NCBI GenBank assembly: GCA_001596135.1
Contig: CP014773.1
Span: forward strand, 1-64,000
From: Mucilaginibacter sp. PAMC 26640
GTDB lineage: Bacteria; Bacteroidota; Bacteroidia; Sphingobacteriales; Sphingobacteriaceae
Direction of reading: 5' to 3'
DNA length: 64,000 nt
The notes beneath the pieces were generated by a model. That model worked only from the letters and a program-made list of their open reading frames with translations. It ran no database searches and was not told where the DNA came from. Made by a program: the position numbers and the translations under genes. Of the stretch, positions 45,157 to 53,237 are shown in pieces. How positions within the stretch are numbered: position 1 is the stretch's first letter; each line of letters begins with the position of its first letter.

Positions 45157-46821
45157 TCAGGCGATGTCATGGTATAGTTCATACATCAAGGGATACACCG
45201 GGGTTACGTCTTGTTCAGGTGGACTGGCTTGCAGTTTCGCGATCTGCTTTTGGAAGCTTTTGTGTTTATCGTGCGCCTCAATGATGGCCCAAAGACCATA
45301 TTTTTTAAAAGCTCTTTCAAGGTAAACATAAAATAGCTTGTGTTTAAGGATGGCCTGAACACTAAAGCTGATCCAATCTTTATAATCGGAGCCGAACCGC
45401 TCTTGCCGGCGGGCGCTTTCTATAGCGAACAAAAATGTAAGATGCTGATAAACGCTATCTACTAAGGCTTTGCTTTTAAGCTGGTCGCACCATTTGTAGA
45501 TCTGTAGTTCCCTGGCTTTTTCTTTAACATCGATGATGAGCACATCATGGGCGCGAACATCGTCGTCGGTCAGTCGATATCCGCGCTTGAACAAGCTTTT
45601 GATCAAGGGCTGGCGGTTGCTTAAATGCACATTTTTGAGGATTTGCTGCAAGGTCGTCGTGCCATCATCGTCGCGGGAATTGCAGTCAAAAATAATACGG
45701 TCATCTCTTAACAGATAGTGGATAAAAGAATGTTGTCCCAGTATGGCGTTGGCTATGTAGTGATTGATGAGACTTTTGCCTTGCACGCGTTTATCGGCAA
45801 AGCGAAATCTGGAATTCAGGATCTCTAAACTCATAGCTGAAAGTTTATCCAGTTCCTCACCAAACTTGTAAAAGCTCCAATTAAGGCTTTTGTATTTTTT
45901 TAATTTTTCGATCACCGCGTCAGCATCTTGGGCCGCTTGTGCCCGTCGTTCAGCGTTACGCTCTACACGCTCTCTTTGTTCATTGGTTTCGATTTGATCT
46001 TTTAGTTTTTGCTCTATTTGTTTTAGCTTTTGCTCATAGTTCAAGTAATAGATCTGGAAACTTTGCGGGTCAATTGTGACCTGGGATAAACTCACCGACT
46101 TTCTTTTCCAAGGTGCCATTACCCGGTCTTTTTCTGAAATAAAGGGTGATTTATAAGTACAATCCATCCTAAAATCTATTGCCGTTTCATCTAGTTTGAA
46201 GAAGTTCTGCGAAGGCGTAAGGTATTTAATATCCCGCTCCATGGTCGACTGACCGCAAACATCAAAATCATCCAATATCCAAACCAAGTAAATGCCCGAA
46301 GCTTTGTAAAAATTGTGCCTGCCCAAAAGATATTTCAGGGACAGGTTAGAAAGCTGGATTTCAAAAGCCAATTTATTGCCATTGTAAATACAATAAACAT
46401 CCGGCCTTCGTTTCTCTATATCATTAAAAAAGAAACGCGTATCTGCAATGACCGAACCGGGATCAACGCCCTCAGTTTTTCTTAATAATTCAGCGATCCG
46501 GTTTTTCAGGAAGATATGTCTTGGCCGTTCATGCGACCTGATGATATTGGTAAAATCCCGTATATCTTCTTCACTCATTTTACCATTCTTCAGCGGACAA
46601 TCATCGGCATTGGGAAAATGCTTGAAATGCACGTGGTCATTTTTGCTATCCGAAATAAGTAAAGGCTGATCACAGCGATAGCAACCTAAATTCAATTCAC
46701 CGGAGTTATAACGTTTGCGCAATTCATAGGCTTCTTTAGCGACTCTAAACGACGTTGCCGCATCATAACATTCGCCGGTATCCCTGTCGTAAGCTAGATC
46801 TATCGTTCGTTGAAATGCCAT
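45157..46821 (-). CDS. CoiA-like protein (DUF6035 type) with zinc finger and nuclease-like domain
   Basis: A 554-residue protein. Near residues 45-80 is a zinc-finger pattern: LGCYRCDQPLLIS (CxxC) then HVHFKHFPNADDCPL (H/H/C). A nuclease-like core follows at about 120-190: RRPDVYCIYNGNKLAFEIQLSNLSLKYLLGRHNFYKASGIYLVWILDD, with the D-x(n)-ExQ pattern of CoiA-type PD-(D/E)xK domains. A charged coiled coil lies at about 255-300 (EQKLKQIEQKLKDQIETNEQRERVERNAERR), then a helical C-terminus. Its ATG overlaps the stop of the preceding small gene (TAATG). Probably DNA-directed. Confidence 0.7.
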   Translation of the reverse strand: MAFQRTIDLAYDRDTGECYDAATSFRVAKEAYELRKRYNSGELNLGCYRCDQPLLISDSKNDHVHFKHFPNADDCPLKNGKMSEEDIRDFTNIIRSHERPRHIFLKNRIAELLRKTEGVDPGSVIADTRFFFNDIEKRRPDVYCIYNGNKLAFEIQLSNLSLKYLLGRHNFYKASGIYLVWILDDFDVCGQSTMERDIKYLTPSQNFFKLDETAIDFRMDCTYKSPFISEKDRVMAPWKRKSVSLSQVTIDPQSFQIYYLNYEQKLKQIEQKLKDQIETNEQRERVERNAERRAQAAQDADAVIEKLKKYKSLNWSFYKFGEELDKLSAMSLEILNSRFRFADKRVQGKSLINHYIANAILGQHSFIHYLLRDDRIIFDCNSRDDDGTTTLQQILKNVHLSNRQPLIKSLFKRGYRLTDDDVRAHDVLIIDVKEKARELQIYKWCDQLKSKALVDSVYQHLTFLFAIESARRQERFGSDYKDWISFSVQAILKHKLFYVYLERAFKKYGLWAIIEAHDKHKSFQKQIAKLQASPPEQDVTPVYPLMYELYHDIA

Positions 46822-47024
46822 TACAATAATGAGTCAGATTTATAGCCCGAAGCGATCCTGACTTCGAGTATTTTATTCTCTTTCACCAGTAAAACCTGAA
46901 TACGTTCTCCGCCGGACAGTTCATATTGGATATGTGCATACGCAAAATCGCTGCTCTGCGGGTCCATCCAAGCTTGGCCAAGGCCGTTGATCATACCGAA
47001 TCGCTCCGTTTCAGCTGCTTTCAT
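46821..47024 (-). CDS. Small unknown protein in the ABC-3C operon
   Basis: A 67-residue protein (MKAAETERFGMINGLGQAW) with a beta-rich second half: AHIQYELSGGERIQVLLVKENKILEVRIASG. The start overlaps the preceding short frame (ATGA) and the stop overlaps the CoiA-like start by one base, so it is embedded in a coupled translation unit. No family recognised; a small DNA- or protein-binding beta domain is possible. Confidence 0.6.
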   Translation of the reverse strand: MKAAETERFGMINGLGQAWMDPQSSDFAYAHIQYELSGGERIQVLLVKENKILEVRIASGYKSDSLL

Positions 47025-47137
47025 AGCGGGATATTCCAGTTCTTTGCTTTCTTTAAATGCGGGATCAGGAAATCAAAGGGCACCAACATATCTGAAGGGA
47101 TGGGTTCCAGATCTTCCTCCCGGTAATACTGTTCCAT
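47021..47137 (-). CDS. Very short ORF between the Mrr-like and small genes
   Basis: A 38-residue frame MEQYYREEDLEPIPSDMLVP then FDFLIPHLKKAKNWNIPL. The ATG is at 47137, and the stop overlaps the next ATG (ATGA). It is in the same frame as the Mrr-like gene just upstream: beyond that gene's TGA (47165-47167) the frame continues open (HAYTRAEES) into this ORF. It is either a separate micro-gene or a C-terminal extension of the nuclease behind one in-frame stop. Confidence 0.5.
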   Translation of the reverse strand: MEQYYREEDLEPIPSDMLVPFDFLIPHLKKAKNWNIPL

Positions 47138-47164
47138 GCTCTCTTCGGCTCGGGTATAGGCATG

Positions 47165-47746
47165 TCACATAAAACCCAATTCCTCGTGGTTCAGCCGGCT
47201 GAAATCGAGCTGGCGGTAAAGATCATATAAGGCTTTAGGCCCGGGCAGGATATGATGGCTTACCCATTGTAGGAGTAAGCTACGGACTAGGCGTACGTGG
47301 TCGTCGGCGAAATATTTAATGACGATATCGGGGAACAACAGTAACTGTTGGATGAGGAATTTCCCTTCGATAGTATGGATTGGAAACGATTCGGTCTGCT
47401 GAGCTTTTTCCAGCCAGTCGCGGGTGGCCGTGGTTAGATAAGATGACACGATCAACAGGAAATGGTCTGCTTTTTCCACTCTCGCCCAATTGATCTTTTC
47501 GACCACCTGGTCAAGGGAAAGGCCCTGGCTATGCCGTTTACATTCGATGAACCATTTTTCGGTATAGGGGCTGGTGATGCTATCGGTTACCGTACGCCGG
47601 GCTTCAATATCACGGCCATGGTCAGCGCCACCCTGACGCCAGGCCATGCTATGGAAACGGAACCTGACCAAAAGATCATAGCACAGTTCTTCGAATTGTC
47701 TCCAATCCAGGCGATCAAAATCGATGTCTTCTTCCTGATAGGGCAT
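47165..47746 (-). CDS. Mrr-like restriction endonuclease
   Basis: A 193-residue protein of the Mrr_cat type. The N-terminal helix LDWRQFEELCYDLLVRFRF leads into the core GGADHGRDIEARRT (catalytic Asp) and KWFIECKRHSQGLSLDQVVEKI (ExK), followed by ADHFLLIVSSYLT. Mrr-type enzymes cut modified or foreign DNA. It lies 9 bp downstream of the DUF3732 ATPase and is likely the nuclease effector or a partner of the ABC-3C core. An in-frame continuation after the stop is noted separately. Confidence 0.8.
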   Translation of the reverse strand: MPYQEEDIDFDRLDWRQFEELCYDLLVRFRFHSMAWRQGGADHGRDIEARRTVTDSITSPYTEKWFIECKRHSQGLSLDQVVEKINWARVEKADHFLLIVSSYLTTATRDWLEKAQQTESFPIHTIEGKFLIQQLLLFPDIVIKYFADDHVRLVRSLLLQWVSHHILPGPKALYDLYRQLDFSRLNHEELGFM

Positions 47747-47755
47747 AACTTATGC

Positions 47756-49738
47756 TTAACTGTACCAAGCCTCGGGGATCAGCTTATTGCCGTCGCGCCA
47801 AACTTCGACTTCATGGACACCTTCCAGGTCGCCGTATATGGTATCGTCGGCGTGGTCAAGAATAATGCTTTGCCATCTGCCGCTCGTGGCGCGAATGGAA
47901 TCCGCGATGGTCCTGAACATGCTTTTAACGGCTTCGACATCCTCGTCCGGGAACTGCAGATCGCTCTCGGTCGGGGTTTGGTTGCGTTTGAGTTTAGGAA
48001 AGTAGACCTGGCTCGGCTGGTCAAAGATCACGAAACTGGGGACGCAGGACAGTGGCTGGCTTAGGAAATATTCCTGCAAGGCGCACATGAGCGCCAAGTG
48101 AAAGGAAACCCAGTTAGAGGCGCTGCCCACCTGTCCGAGGTAGTGCCAGTGGTTATCGTTGCTCAGCACAGAAACATTCAGGTCCTTGGTATCAAAGCGG
48201 GGTGCAACTTCGCGGTATTTGCTTTCCACGTCCAGGGTTTTTAGGTGGCCGAGTACGCCCTGCGCAATGCGGGCAGTGGCGGCGTCGATCCGTGCATGTA
48301 CGGTGTATTCATTGATGGTGGCCAGCAAGTCACTGTACTCCTTTTCAAGTAAAGCGATTTCGGTCTGCAATTCGCCGCCGTCGACCAGACTCTCAAAGGT
48401 AGCCAGCGAGGCTTGCATGTTGCCAAGAAACAAATACATATTTTTTCTGCGCTGGAATTCTGCGCGGGCTTCATTATTCGTCTGCATAATCAAATCAAAG
48501 CGGCGCTGGAAGTCCTTTTTATTGTCGATCAAGGTTTCCAGCTCCTGGTTCAGTCGCTGTTCCTCGCGGGAAAAAGAGGTAGGTACTTCGGCCAGTGTTT
48601 TGGATTGTTGTTCAATAGTTGAAAATACCGCGGCGATCTTTCGGAGTTCGGCTTTGCCATTGGGGTGATCTTCGCTGCCACAGGCTGGGCAGCTGGAAGT
48701 TTCGGTGGACACATCCTCAAGCCATTTGGAAATCTGCAGCCGGTCTACTCGTTTGCGGACGGAGCTTTCATAATCTGTCAGTCCGGTGCTGAGGCGTTTG
48801 ACGTCGGATAAACGCTTTTTAACCAAGCCGATTTGGGCGCTCAAATATCGTTCTTCGGCCTCCAGGTCGGCGATGTTTTTGTTGGCAGTATCAATATCCT
48901 TGAATTCGGTCAGCGAGTGTTCGGGGATCACCTGGAGAATCTGCCGGGCCATATTCAGCAAGGACTCCGGATCAGCATTTTGCAGGTTTTCTTCGTGGAG
49001 CAGGCCGTATTCTTTCGCCACGCGAAGGTGGCCTTCCATATTGGCTTTCCAGGCCGACGATACGGCTTTCGTCTTATCAAATTCCCGGCGCAGTTGGTTC
49101 AGCCTTTTTTCTATCACCTGGATGCGCTGCCTGGCTTTCAGCGTGTCCAGATTTTCAGCACCGAGGATAAAAGGAAACCAGTTACGGAGCTTTTCGCGGT
49201 GCTCATGTGCATGGGTCTTATAGAACAGGATATTTTGGTTGGCTACGATATCCTGACTTTGAAAGACCAGCGCCATTAGGTCACGGAAACTGAGTCGTGC
49301 GGTATAAGCTTTTTTGTCTTCTTCCCCATCCAGATTGAAGTAAGGAACGCCGGATATGGTATTAAGATAGTTTTTGATGCCATCGCTGGTTTCGTTCTTA
49401 TCAGGGATAATTATTGGTACACTGAAAATAGCTGAGCGCAGCAAATAAAAGTCATTACTGACCTGATTACCGATGGGTACGCGGCGGGCCAGTAAAACCT
49501 GTTCGTGATCGGTCTGAAAAACGATGCCGTACCAGGACGCAAAATCCCGGATGGTATCGATTGGAATGGAGCAGTCTCCCGATGCCAGGCAATAATCAAT
49601 GATCGGGATAATGGCGGATTTCCCGGTACGGGAGGCGCCTGTGATGACATTGAGCATACCAGGTTGAAAGTTGACCGGTCTCGGCGGAAACTCCGCATTC
49701 TTGGGCCAGATGATCAGTTGCAGCAGTTGAAAGTTCAT
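47756..49738 (-). CDS. ABC-3C ATPase (DUF3732, SMC-like)
   Basis: A 660-residue ATPase. Walker A is VITGASRTGKSAIIPI at about residues 31-46. Two coiled-coil arms flank a CxxC hook (SSCPACGSEDHPNG) near residue 345, as in Rad50/SMC proteins. The C-terminal half carries ASNWVSFHLALMCALQEYF and the Walker B FVIFDQPSQVYFP, a strong DUF3732 mark. Members form the ATPase of ABC three-component (ABC-3C) conflict systems, thought to sense or clamp foreign DNA. The middle component lies directly upstream with a one-base TAATG overlap. Confidence 0.88.
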   Translation of the reverse strand: MNFQLLQLIIWPKNAEFPPRPVNFQPGMLNVITGASRTGKSAIIPIIDYCLASGDCSIPIDTIRDFASWYGIVFQTDHEQVLLARRVPIGNQVSNDFYLLRSAIFSVPIIIPDKNETSDGIKNYLNTISGVPYFNLDGEEDKKAYTARLSFRDLMALVFQSQDIVANQNILFYKTHAHEHREKLRNWFPFILGAENLDTLKARQRIQVIEKRLNQLRREFDKTKAVSSAWKANMEGHLRVAKEYGLLHEENLQNADPESLLNMARQILQVIPEHSLTEFKDIDTANKNIADLEAEERYLSAQIGLVKKRLSDVKRLSTGLTDYESSVRKRVDRLQISKWLEDVSTETSSCPACGSEDHPNGKAELRKIAAVFSTIEQQSKTLAEVPTSFSREEQRLNQELETLIDNKKDFQRRFDLIMQTNNEARAEFQRRKNMYLFLGNMQASLATFESLVDGGELQTEIALLEKEYSDLLATINEYTVHARIDAATARIAQGVLGHLKTLDVESKYREVAPRFDTKDLNVSVLSNDNHWHYLGQVGSASNWVSFHLALMCALQEYFLSQPLSCVPSFVIFDQPSQVYFPKLKRNQTPTESDLQFPDEDVEAVKSMFRTIADSIRATSGRWQSIILDHADDTIYGDLEGVHEVEVWRDGNKLIPEAWYS

Positions 49739-50256
49739 TAAAATACAATTTTTAAATAATTGGCGATGGCTGCCAAATCCTGGCGTCCGAACCAGTTGCC
49801 CAGGATTTCAGCTTTTTTGCCAGTCTGTTCGTGGACGCTTTTCAGTGCGTTTCCTCTTGTAGGTTTCTTCAATTCGCTTTTCGGATAAAGCTGGGCGGTC
49901 TCCGTATCCCAGAAGAGCAGACCTTGAGCGACGGCGATGTCTATGGCCTTCAGTGTATAAGCTAATTTGGCTTTGGTCCGTTCATGGATGCTGAGCAGAA
50001 TATCAGAGCTTTTAGAATCCTCAAAGCTGCGCACATAAGATGGCAGATCGGCTCGCATGTTGCTGACCGGTGCGGACAATTGCTGGCTGGTCAGAATCGC
50101 GACAGCCACGAAATGGAGCAGTGCGACCGGGGCATCGCCACTCGGATGTGTGGCGGTATAGCCTTGGGTAAACCGCCATAAGAGGTAAGCGCCGATAACC
50201 GGCGTGTTCCATATCCGTACTTCTTCTAATACTTCTCCCATATAATTACAAGGCAT
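49738..50256 (-). CDS. ABC-3C middle component
   Basis: A 172-residue mostly helical protein: RIWNTPVIGAYLLWRFTQGYT near the N-terminus, then HFVAVAILTSQQLSAPVSNMRADLPSYVRSFEDSKSSDILLSIHERT, and a C-terminal part KKAEILGNWFGRQDLAAIANYLKIVF. This pattern fits the middle component of ABC-3C systems, which links the ATPase to the effector subunit. It overlaps the upstream third component by 11 bp and the ATPase by 1 bp, so the three are translated together. Confidence 0.75.
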   Translation of the reverse strand: MPCNYMGEVLEEVRIWNTPVIGAYLLWRFTQGYTATHPSGDAPVALLHFVAVAILTSQQLSAPVSNMRADLPSYVRSFEDSKSSDILLSIHERTKAKLAYTLKAIDIAVAQGLLFWDTETAQLYPKSELKKPTRGNALKSVHEQTGKKAEILGNWFGRQDLAAIANYLKIVF

Positions 50257-51382
50257 CCCAGCGGGGATGCCAGCCTAATGATTTACCTTCAACGAGCGCA
50301 TGGTAAGTGCCAGCTATCGTGCCGTTCGGCGGCGACATGTCGCGGATCACTTCCTGCCGTATCTTGCAATTTAAAAATAACAACTGGCCACGCTCGTGGT
50401 CTTCGCGCGTCTTTTCCGTCAACGCGATCATCTTTTGCTGCGTATTCCAAAAACTGGTGAGTTTTTCTTCAAAGTCAATGGCCACTTCTTCATTAATGAT
50501 CTCGTTTTCGATCCACTTATCGCGGTTGGTCTTGGCTCGTAGGAAATCCGTCACGGCCTCCACGATGTCGTCTTCATCGGCACGGATATGGCTGAGTTGC
50601 TGTAAGTACCGTGGCTGGATCTTCATCTGGTCCTGGATCAGGTCATCGGTCGGCGGATATTCCAGCGCAAAGTCTACCAGTTCGAGTTTTCTTGCGCGGT
50701 CAAAATAAACCGTAAATTGCTTTTGATAATCTTCCCAGGGAATCAGCGCGGGCTGTTTTAGAGCGATCTTACCCATGATCTCCTCTTGCAGCCAGCCGCT
50801 TAACAAGTTGGTCACGAATTTACGCTGGTGTTTACCAATCAACAGGCGCTCCAGTTCATCTTGGATCTCGTTAAAGCCGAGTCCGTCGTTGACCTGAAGT
50901 TCGAAACGGGTAAGCAATTCGGCAAATTTATCCTGGTTATAGGACAGCACAAAATTTAAATAAGGCCAGATCTCATGGCTGTCGGTGATATCAGCTAAAG
51001 CCGCCTTGGCATTGGTTAACGCAGTTTTGGCTTCCTCAAATGTTATTGCCTTGTCGAAAGTATGAACGATTGCCTCACGGCCGCTTTGATTGGTATATAA
51101 ATAAAACCAAGTCTTTTTTAAACCGATATGACCTTCGTCTATGGCTTTTAACCAATTGTAAAAGGTCTTCCAGAGATCCGTAGAACGGTCGGTCAGCGGA
51201 TTGCCGGCAGTAGAGCTTTTATCTTCTTCGGACAAGGCCGAGCCATCTGCCAAATGGGTGGCAACGTCGCCGATCACCTCTACACTGACCGCGTCACCAG
51301 GTCCAGCTCGCAGCAGGTGCAGCAATGCCCGTGGGAACTGGACCGCGTAACCTAATAACTGGGCCGGCGCATTGGATTTCAT
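50246..51382 (-). CDS. ABC-3C third component (C-terminal-domain protein)
   Basis: A 378-residue protein. The N-terminal ALLHLLRAGPGDAVSVEVIGDVATHLADGS and TDRSTDLWKTFYNWLKAI match the conserved start of ABC-3C third-component proteins; the remainder is helical (HQRKFVTNLLSGWLQEEIMGKI) and ends GTYHALVEGKSLGWHPRWDAL. No nuclease or transmembrane effector domain is evident, so effector activity may lie in the neighbouring Mrr-like protein. It is the first of three coupled core genes and follows the overlapped coiled-coil genes by 72 bp. Confidence 0.7.
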   Translation of the reverse strand: MKSNAPAQLLGYAVQFPRALLHLLRAGPGDAVSVEVIGDVATHLADGSALSEEDKSSTAGNPLTDRSTDLWKTFYNWLKAIDEGHIGLKKTWFYLYTNQSGREAIVHTFDKAITFEEAKTALTNAKAALADITDSHEIWPYLNFVLSYNQDKFAELLTRFELQVNDGLGFNEIQDELERLLIGKHQRKFVTNLLSGWLQEEIMGKIALKQPALIPWEDYQKQFTVYFDRARKLELVDFALEYPPTDDLIQDQMKIQPRYLQQLSHIRADEDDIVEAVTDFLRAKTNRDKWIENEIINEEVAIDFEEKLTSFWNTQQKMIALTEKTREDHERGQLLFLNCKIRQEVIRDMSPPNGTIAGTYHALVEGKSLGWHPRWDAL

Positions 51383-51454
51383 TGGTGATAAATTATTTAG
51401 GAATATGAATAATTATTAAAGCTACGGATAATATTGATAATATCAATTATCATG

Positions 51455-52492
51455 CTATTTGACACTGATTTCTGCGGCAGCATTAGCGAGTTCTTCAACG
51501 CTGATATGTCCGTAGCCACGCTTCGCCAACTGGCGACTCAAGGAATTCTTTAGCTGCACGGTACCTTCGGTAGTCACTTTGGGCATCCGTGATATCCAAA
51601 AGATGTCCTCGTCCATCCAATAGCGCTTTAAGTCTTCGGGAAAATCCCGTAGTTCCGTCAGCATCTCGTTCTTCAGCGGCTTGAGTAGTTCGGTTTCGTA
51701 GGTCTTCAAACTGCTTTCCAAGGCGCTCTGCGAGGTTTGTTCCGTCTGCTTGTAACTGTTTAATTGCTGCTGTTTCGTTTGCTTCAAGCCGGTCAAATTC
51801 GGTTGTCTTTTCGCGGAGTAATCTTTCAAGTCGTCCTGGCTCTTTTGCGACAAGTTCTCGTAGTCTTTCGACAGCTGCTCTTTCGCTCGCAAGAGTTCGT
51901 TCAATCCCTGTTCGCTGGCTGTCAACTGATCGTAGCTCTCTTTCAAAGAGTTCGTCCATTCGTCTTCGTGCGCTTTGGTCATTTCTTTCAAATTCGCTTC
52001 GTCTTGCTGCAATTGATCTTCCGCTGCTGTTTGGTGCGAGTTCCGCTGCACGTATACTTGATTCAAGTACCCTTGCCGCTTCATCAAGTTCGCGTTTTTT
52101 CCGACGATATCTTTCGTCCAGATCTTGATAATTTCCGCTAAACTCTGCTTTTGCTGTTCCAAGTCGGTCTCTTCGTTCGTCAACTTCGTCAAGCTCTCGC
52201 TGATGTGCAGATTCACTTCCAATTCGATACTGTTCTTCAAACTCATCGCGTCGTTCTCCAGCTCTTGAGATAGCGAGTTCAGTTTCGCCGATAATTCGGC
52301 GATTGTGCTGTTCTGCTTTTCGGTAAGATTCTGTGACCAGGAATTTATTAAAAGTTCGTATGAGGTTATTAATTTCCGCTGTTCGGCAGTCGAAAGTTTC
52401 CTCAAAAAGGAATCCCGCGTCGACATCAGCCGCTGGTACGCCCGCTGGGAGGTCTGCGGATAAGGAATGATAATTGAATTCTCGTTCGTCAT
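51455..52492 (-). CDS. Coiled-coil protein B, overlapping in a second frame
   Basis: A 345-residue protein starting MTNENSIIIPYPQTSQRAYQ. Residues about 45-265 form a long Lys/Glu/Gln/Asn-rich coiled coil (EKQNSTIAELSAKLNSLSQE, ELLRAKEQLSKDYENLSQK), and the end looks folded (KRYWMDEDIFWISRMPKVTTEG, then GYGHISVEELANAAAEISVK). For its first 332 codons it is overlapped in another frame by gene A. It uses G- or C-ended codons (TTG, GCG, ACG, AAC) much more than its neighbours. No family recognised; probably a structural or sensor partner of the ABC-3C complex. Confidence 0.6.
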   Translation of the reverse strand: MTNENSIIIPYPQTSQRAYQRLMSTRDSFLRKLSTAEQRKLITSYELLINSWSQNLTEKQNSTIAELSAKLNSLSQELENDAMSLKNSIELEVNLHISESLTKLTNEETDLEQQKQSLAEIIKIWTKDIVGKNANLMKRQGYLNQVYVQRNSHQTAAEDQLQQDEANLKEMTKAHEDEWTNSLKESYDQLTASEQGLNELLRAKEQLSKDYENLSQKSQDDLKDYSAKRQPNLTGLKQTKQQQLNSYKQTEQTSQSALESSLKTYETELLKPLKNEMLTELRDFPEDLKRYWMDEDIFWISRMPKVTTEGTVQLKNSLSRQLAKRGYGHISVEELANAAAEISVK

Positions 52493-52838
52493 TGTTATAA
52501 AGCCATTTAATATTTTTGCCCGTCATCACCGCCATGTAGATTTCCTCCGGAGTGGAGCGTGGCGGTGTGATCACCACCGCGTCGATGCCGAGTATCGGTA
52601 GCGCCGCCATCAGGTCTACATCCATTTTTTTTCTTTTGCCATCAGATATGAGGATCAATAATATCGGGTTATCGTCCTCATCGTAACCCACCGCATCGGC
52701 CGTAAAAAGATGCAAGTCATCTTCCGAAGTGGGTTCATTACCCAGCACAAGGTCACCACCCGGCGTTTCAAAGCAATGCAGGTGGCGCTTAACACTACCG
52801 AAATAAACGGTTTGTGCGCCTTGAAGCGGAATAGCCAA
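51495..52838 (-). CDS. Nuclease-like domain plus coiled-coil protein A, overlapping in a second frame
   Basis: A 447-residue protein. Residues 1-112, outside the overlap, resemble a CoiA/PD-(D/E)xK-type fold: TADAVGYDEDDNPILLILIS, DGKRKKMDVDLM, GKNIKWLYNNDE. From about residue 116 an Arg/Glu/Ala-rich coiled coil runs to about 400 (RRKKRELDEAARVLESSIRA, ELFERELRSVDSQRTGIERT), ending AKEFLESPVGEAWLRTYQR. Arginine codons are CGC or AGA before the overlap but mostly CGA inside it. It lies 39 bp after the small CoiA-type zinc gene, so the two may be the split halves of a CoiA-like protein. Confidence 0.65.
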   Translation of the reverse strand: MAIPLQGAQTVYFGSVKRHLHCFETPGGDLVLGNEPTSEDDLHLFTADAVGYDEDDNPILLILISDGKRKKMDVDLMAALPILGIDAVVITPPRSTPEEIYMAVMTGKNIKWLYNNDEREFNYHSLSADLPAGVPAADVDAGFLFEETFDCRTAEINNLIRTFNKFLVTESYRKAEQHNRRIIGETELAISRAGERRDEFEEQYRIGSESAHQRELDEVDERRDRLGTAKAEFSGNYQDLDERYRRKKRELDEAARVLESSIRAAELAPNSSGRSIAARRSEFERNDQSARRRMDELFERELRSVDSQRTGIERTLASERAAVERLRELVAKEPGRLERLLREKTTEFDRLEANETAAIKQLQADGTNLAERLGKQFEDLRNRTTQAAEERDADGTTGFSRRLKALLDGRGHLLDITDAQSDYRRYRAAKEFLESPVGEAWLRTYQR

Positions 52839-52877
52839 ACCAGCCGTCCCCTTTGAAGGTAACTTATAAACTGGCGG

Positions 52878-53168
52878 TTAACGCAATTGCTTATCCAGTT
52901 GGATGGCTTCCAGCGCGATTAGCCGTCGCGCCTGAACATTACTGAATGGGCATCGTTCGTACACCGGGACATTCATCACGTCATGCCTGAAATAAGGTTT
53001 TGGTCCATGAATCTTACGTAAAATTGCTTGCATTGGCTTGTCGCAACCCAAACAGGTGAAGTCGTTCCGGCCACTCTCTTTGACATTAGTAATATGAATA
53101 ACACCCCCATACGCAACGCTGCGGGCATATTCATGGTTCTCATCGTTCTCTTTTGGTGGGTAATACAT
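52878..53168 (-). CDS. Small CoiA-type zinc-finger protein
   Basis: A 96-residue protein with FTCLGCDKPMQAILRKIHG (CxxC) followed by PKPYFRHDVMNVPVYERCPF (FxH ... C), the same zinc pattern as in the larger CoiA-like protein of this operon. The tail ARRLIALEAIQLDKQLR is helical. It is the first gene of the leftward operon, with its start 7 bp from the 28-bp palindrome. It probably works with the next gene, whose N-terminus looks nuclease-like. Confidence 0.65.
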   Translation of the reverse strand: MYYPPKENDENHEYARSVAYGGVIHITNVKESGRNDFTCLGCDKPMQAILRKIHGPKPYFRHDVMNVPVYERCPFSNVQARRLIALEAIQLDKQLR

Positions 53169-53175
53169 TTAATTA

Positions 53176-53203
53176 AAAAGTTATGTAAATTTACATAACT
53201 TTT
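53176..53203. promoter_or_regulatory. Perfect 28-bp palindrome between divergent genes
   Basis: The arms AAAAGTTATGTAAA and TTTACATAACTTTT are exact complements with no spacer. It lies between the operon start (53168) and the XRE-ImmA gene (53238), the expected place for a shared operator bound by that regulator. Confidence 0.75.
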
Positions 53204-53226
53204 ATTTTAAAAATCAAAATTTTATT

Positions 53227-53234
53227 TACATTTG
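53227..53234 (+). promoter_or_regulatory. -7 element abutting the XRE-ImmA start
   Basis: TACATTTG fits TAnnTTTG and is followed by TTC then the ATG at 53238, implying a leaderless mRNA; repression by the palindrome 24 bp upstream would block it. Confidence 0.5.
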
Positions 53235-53237
53235 TTC

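Noticed and set aside
48159..49279. Long plus-strand open frames inside the DUF3732 ATPase gene
   Set aside because: They are antisense to a well-supported gene and have Ser/Arg/Phe-rich compositions typical of complementary frames of coiled-coil coding.
51764..52141. 125-codon antisense frame within the dual-coding coiled-coil region
   Set aside because: Repetitive Leu/Phe/Arg/Val composition (LLFRLLQAGQIRLSFRG) suggests a by-product of TTCG-rich sequence; kept only as a caution for the dual-coding claim.
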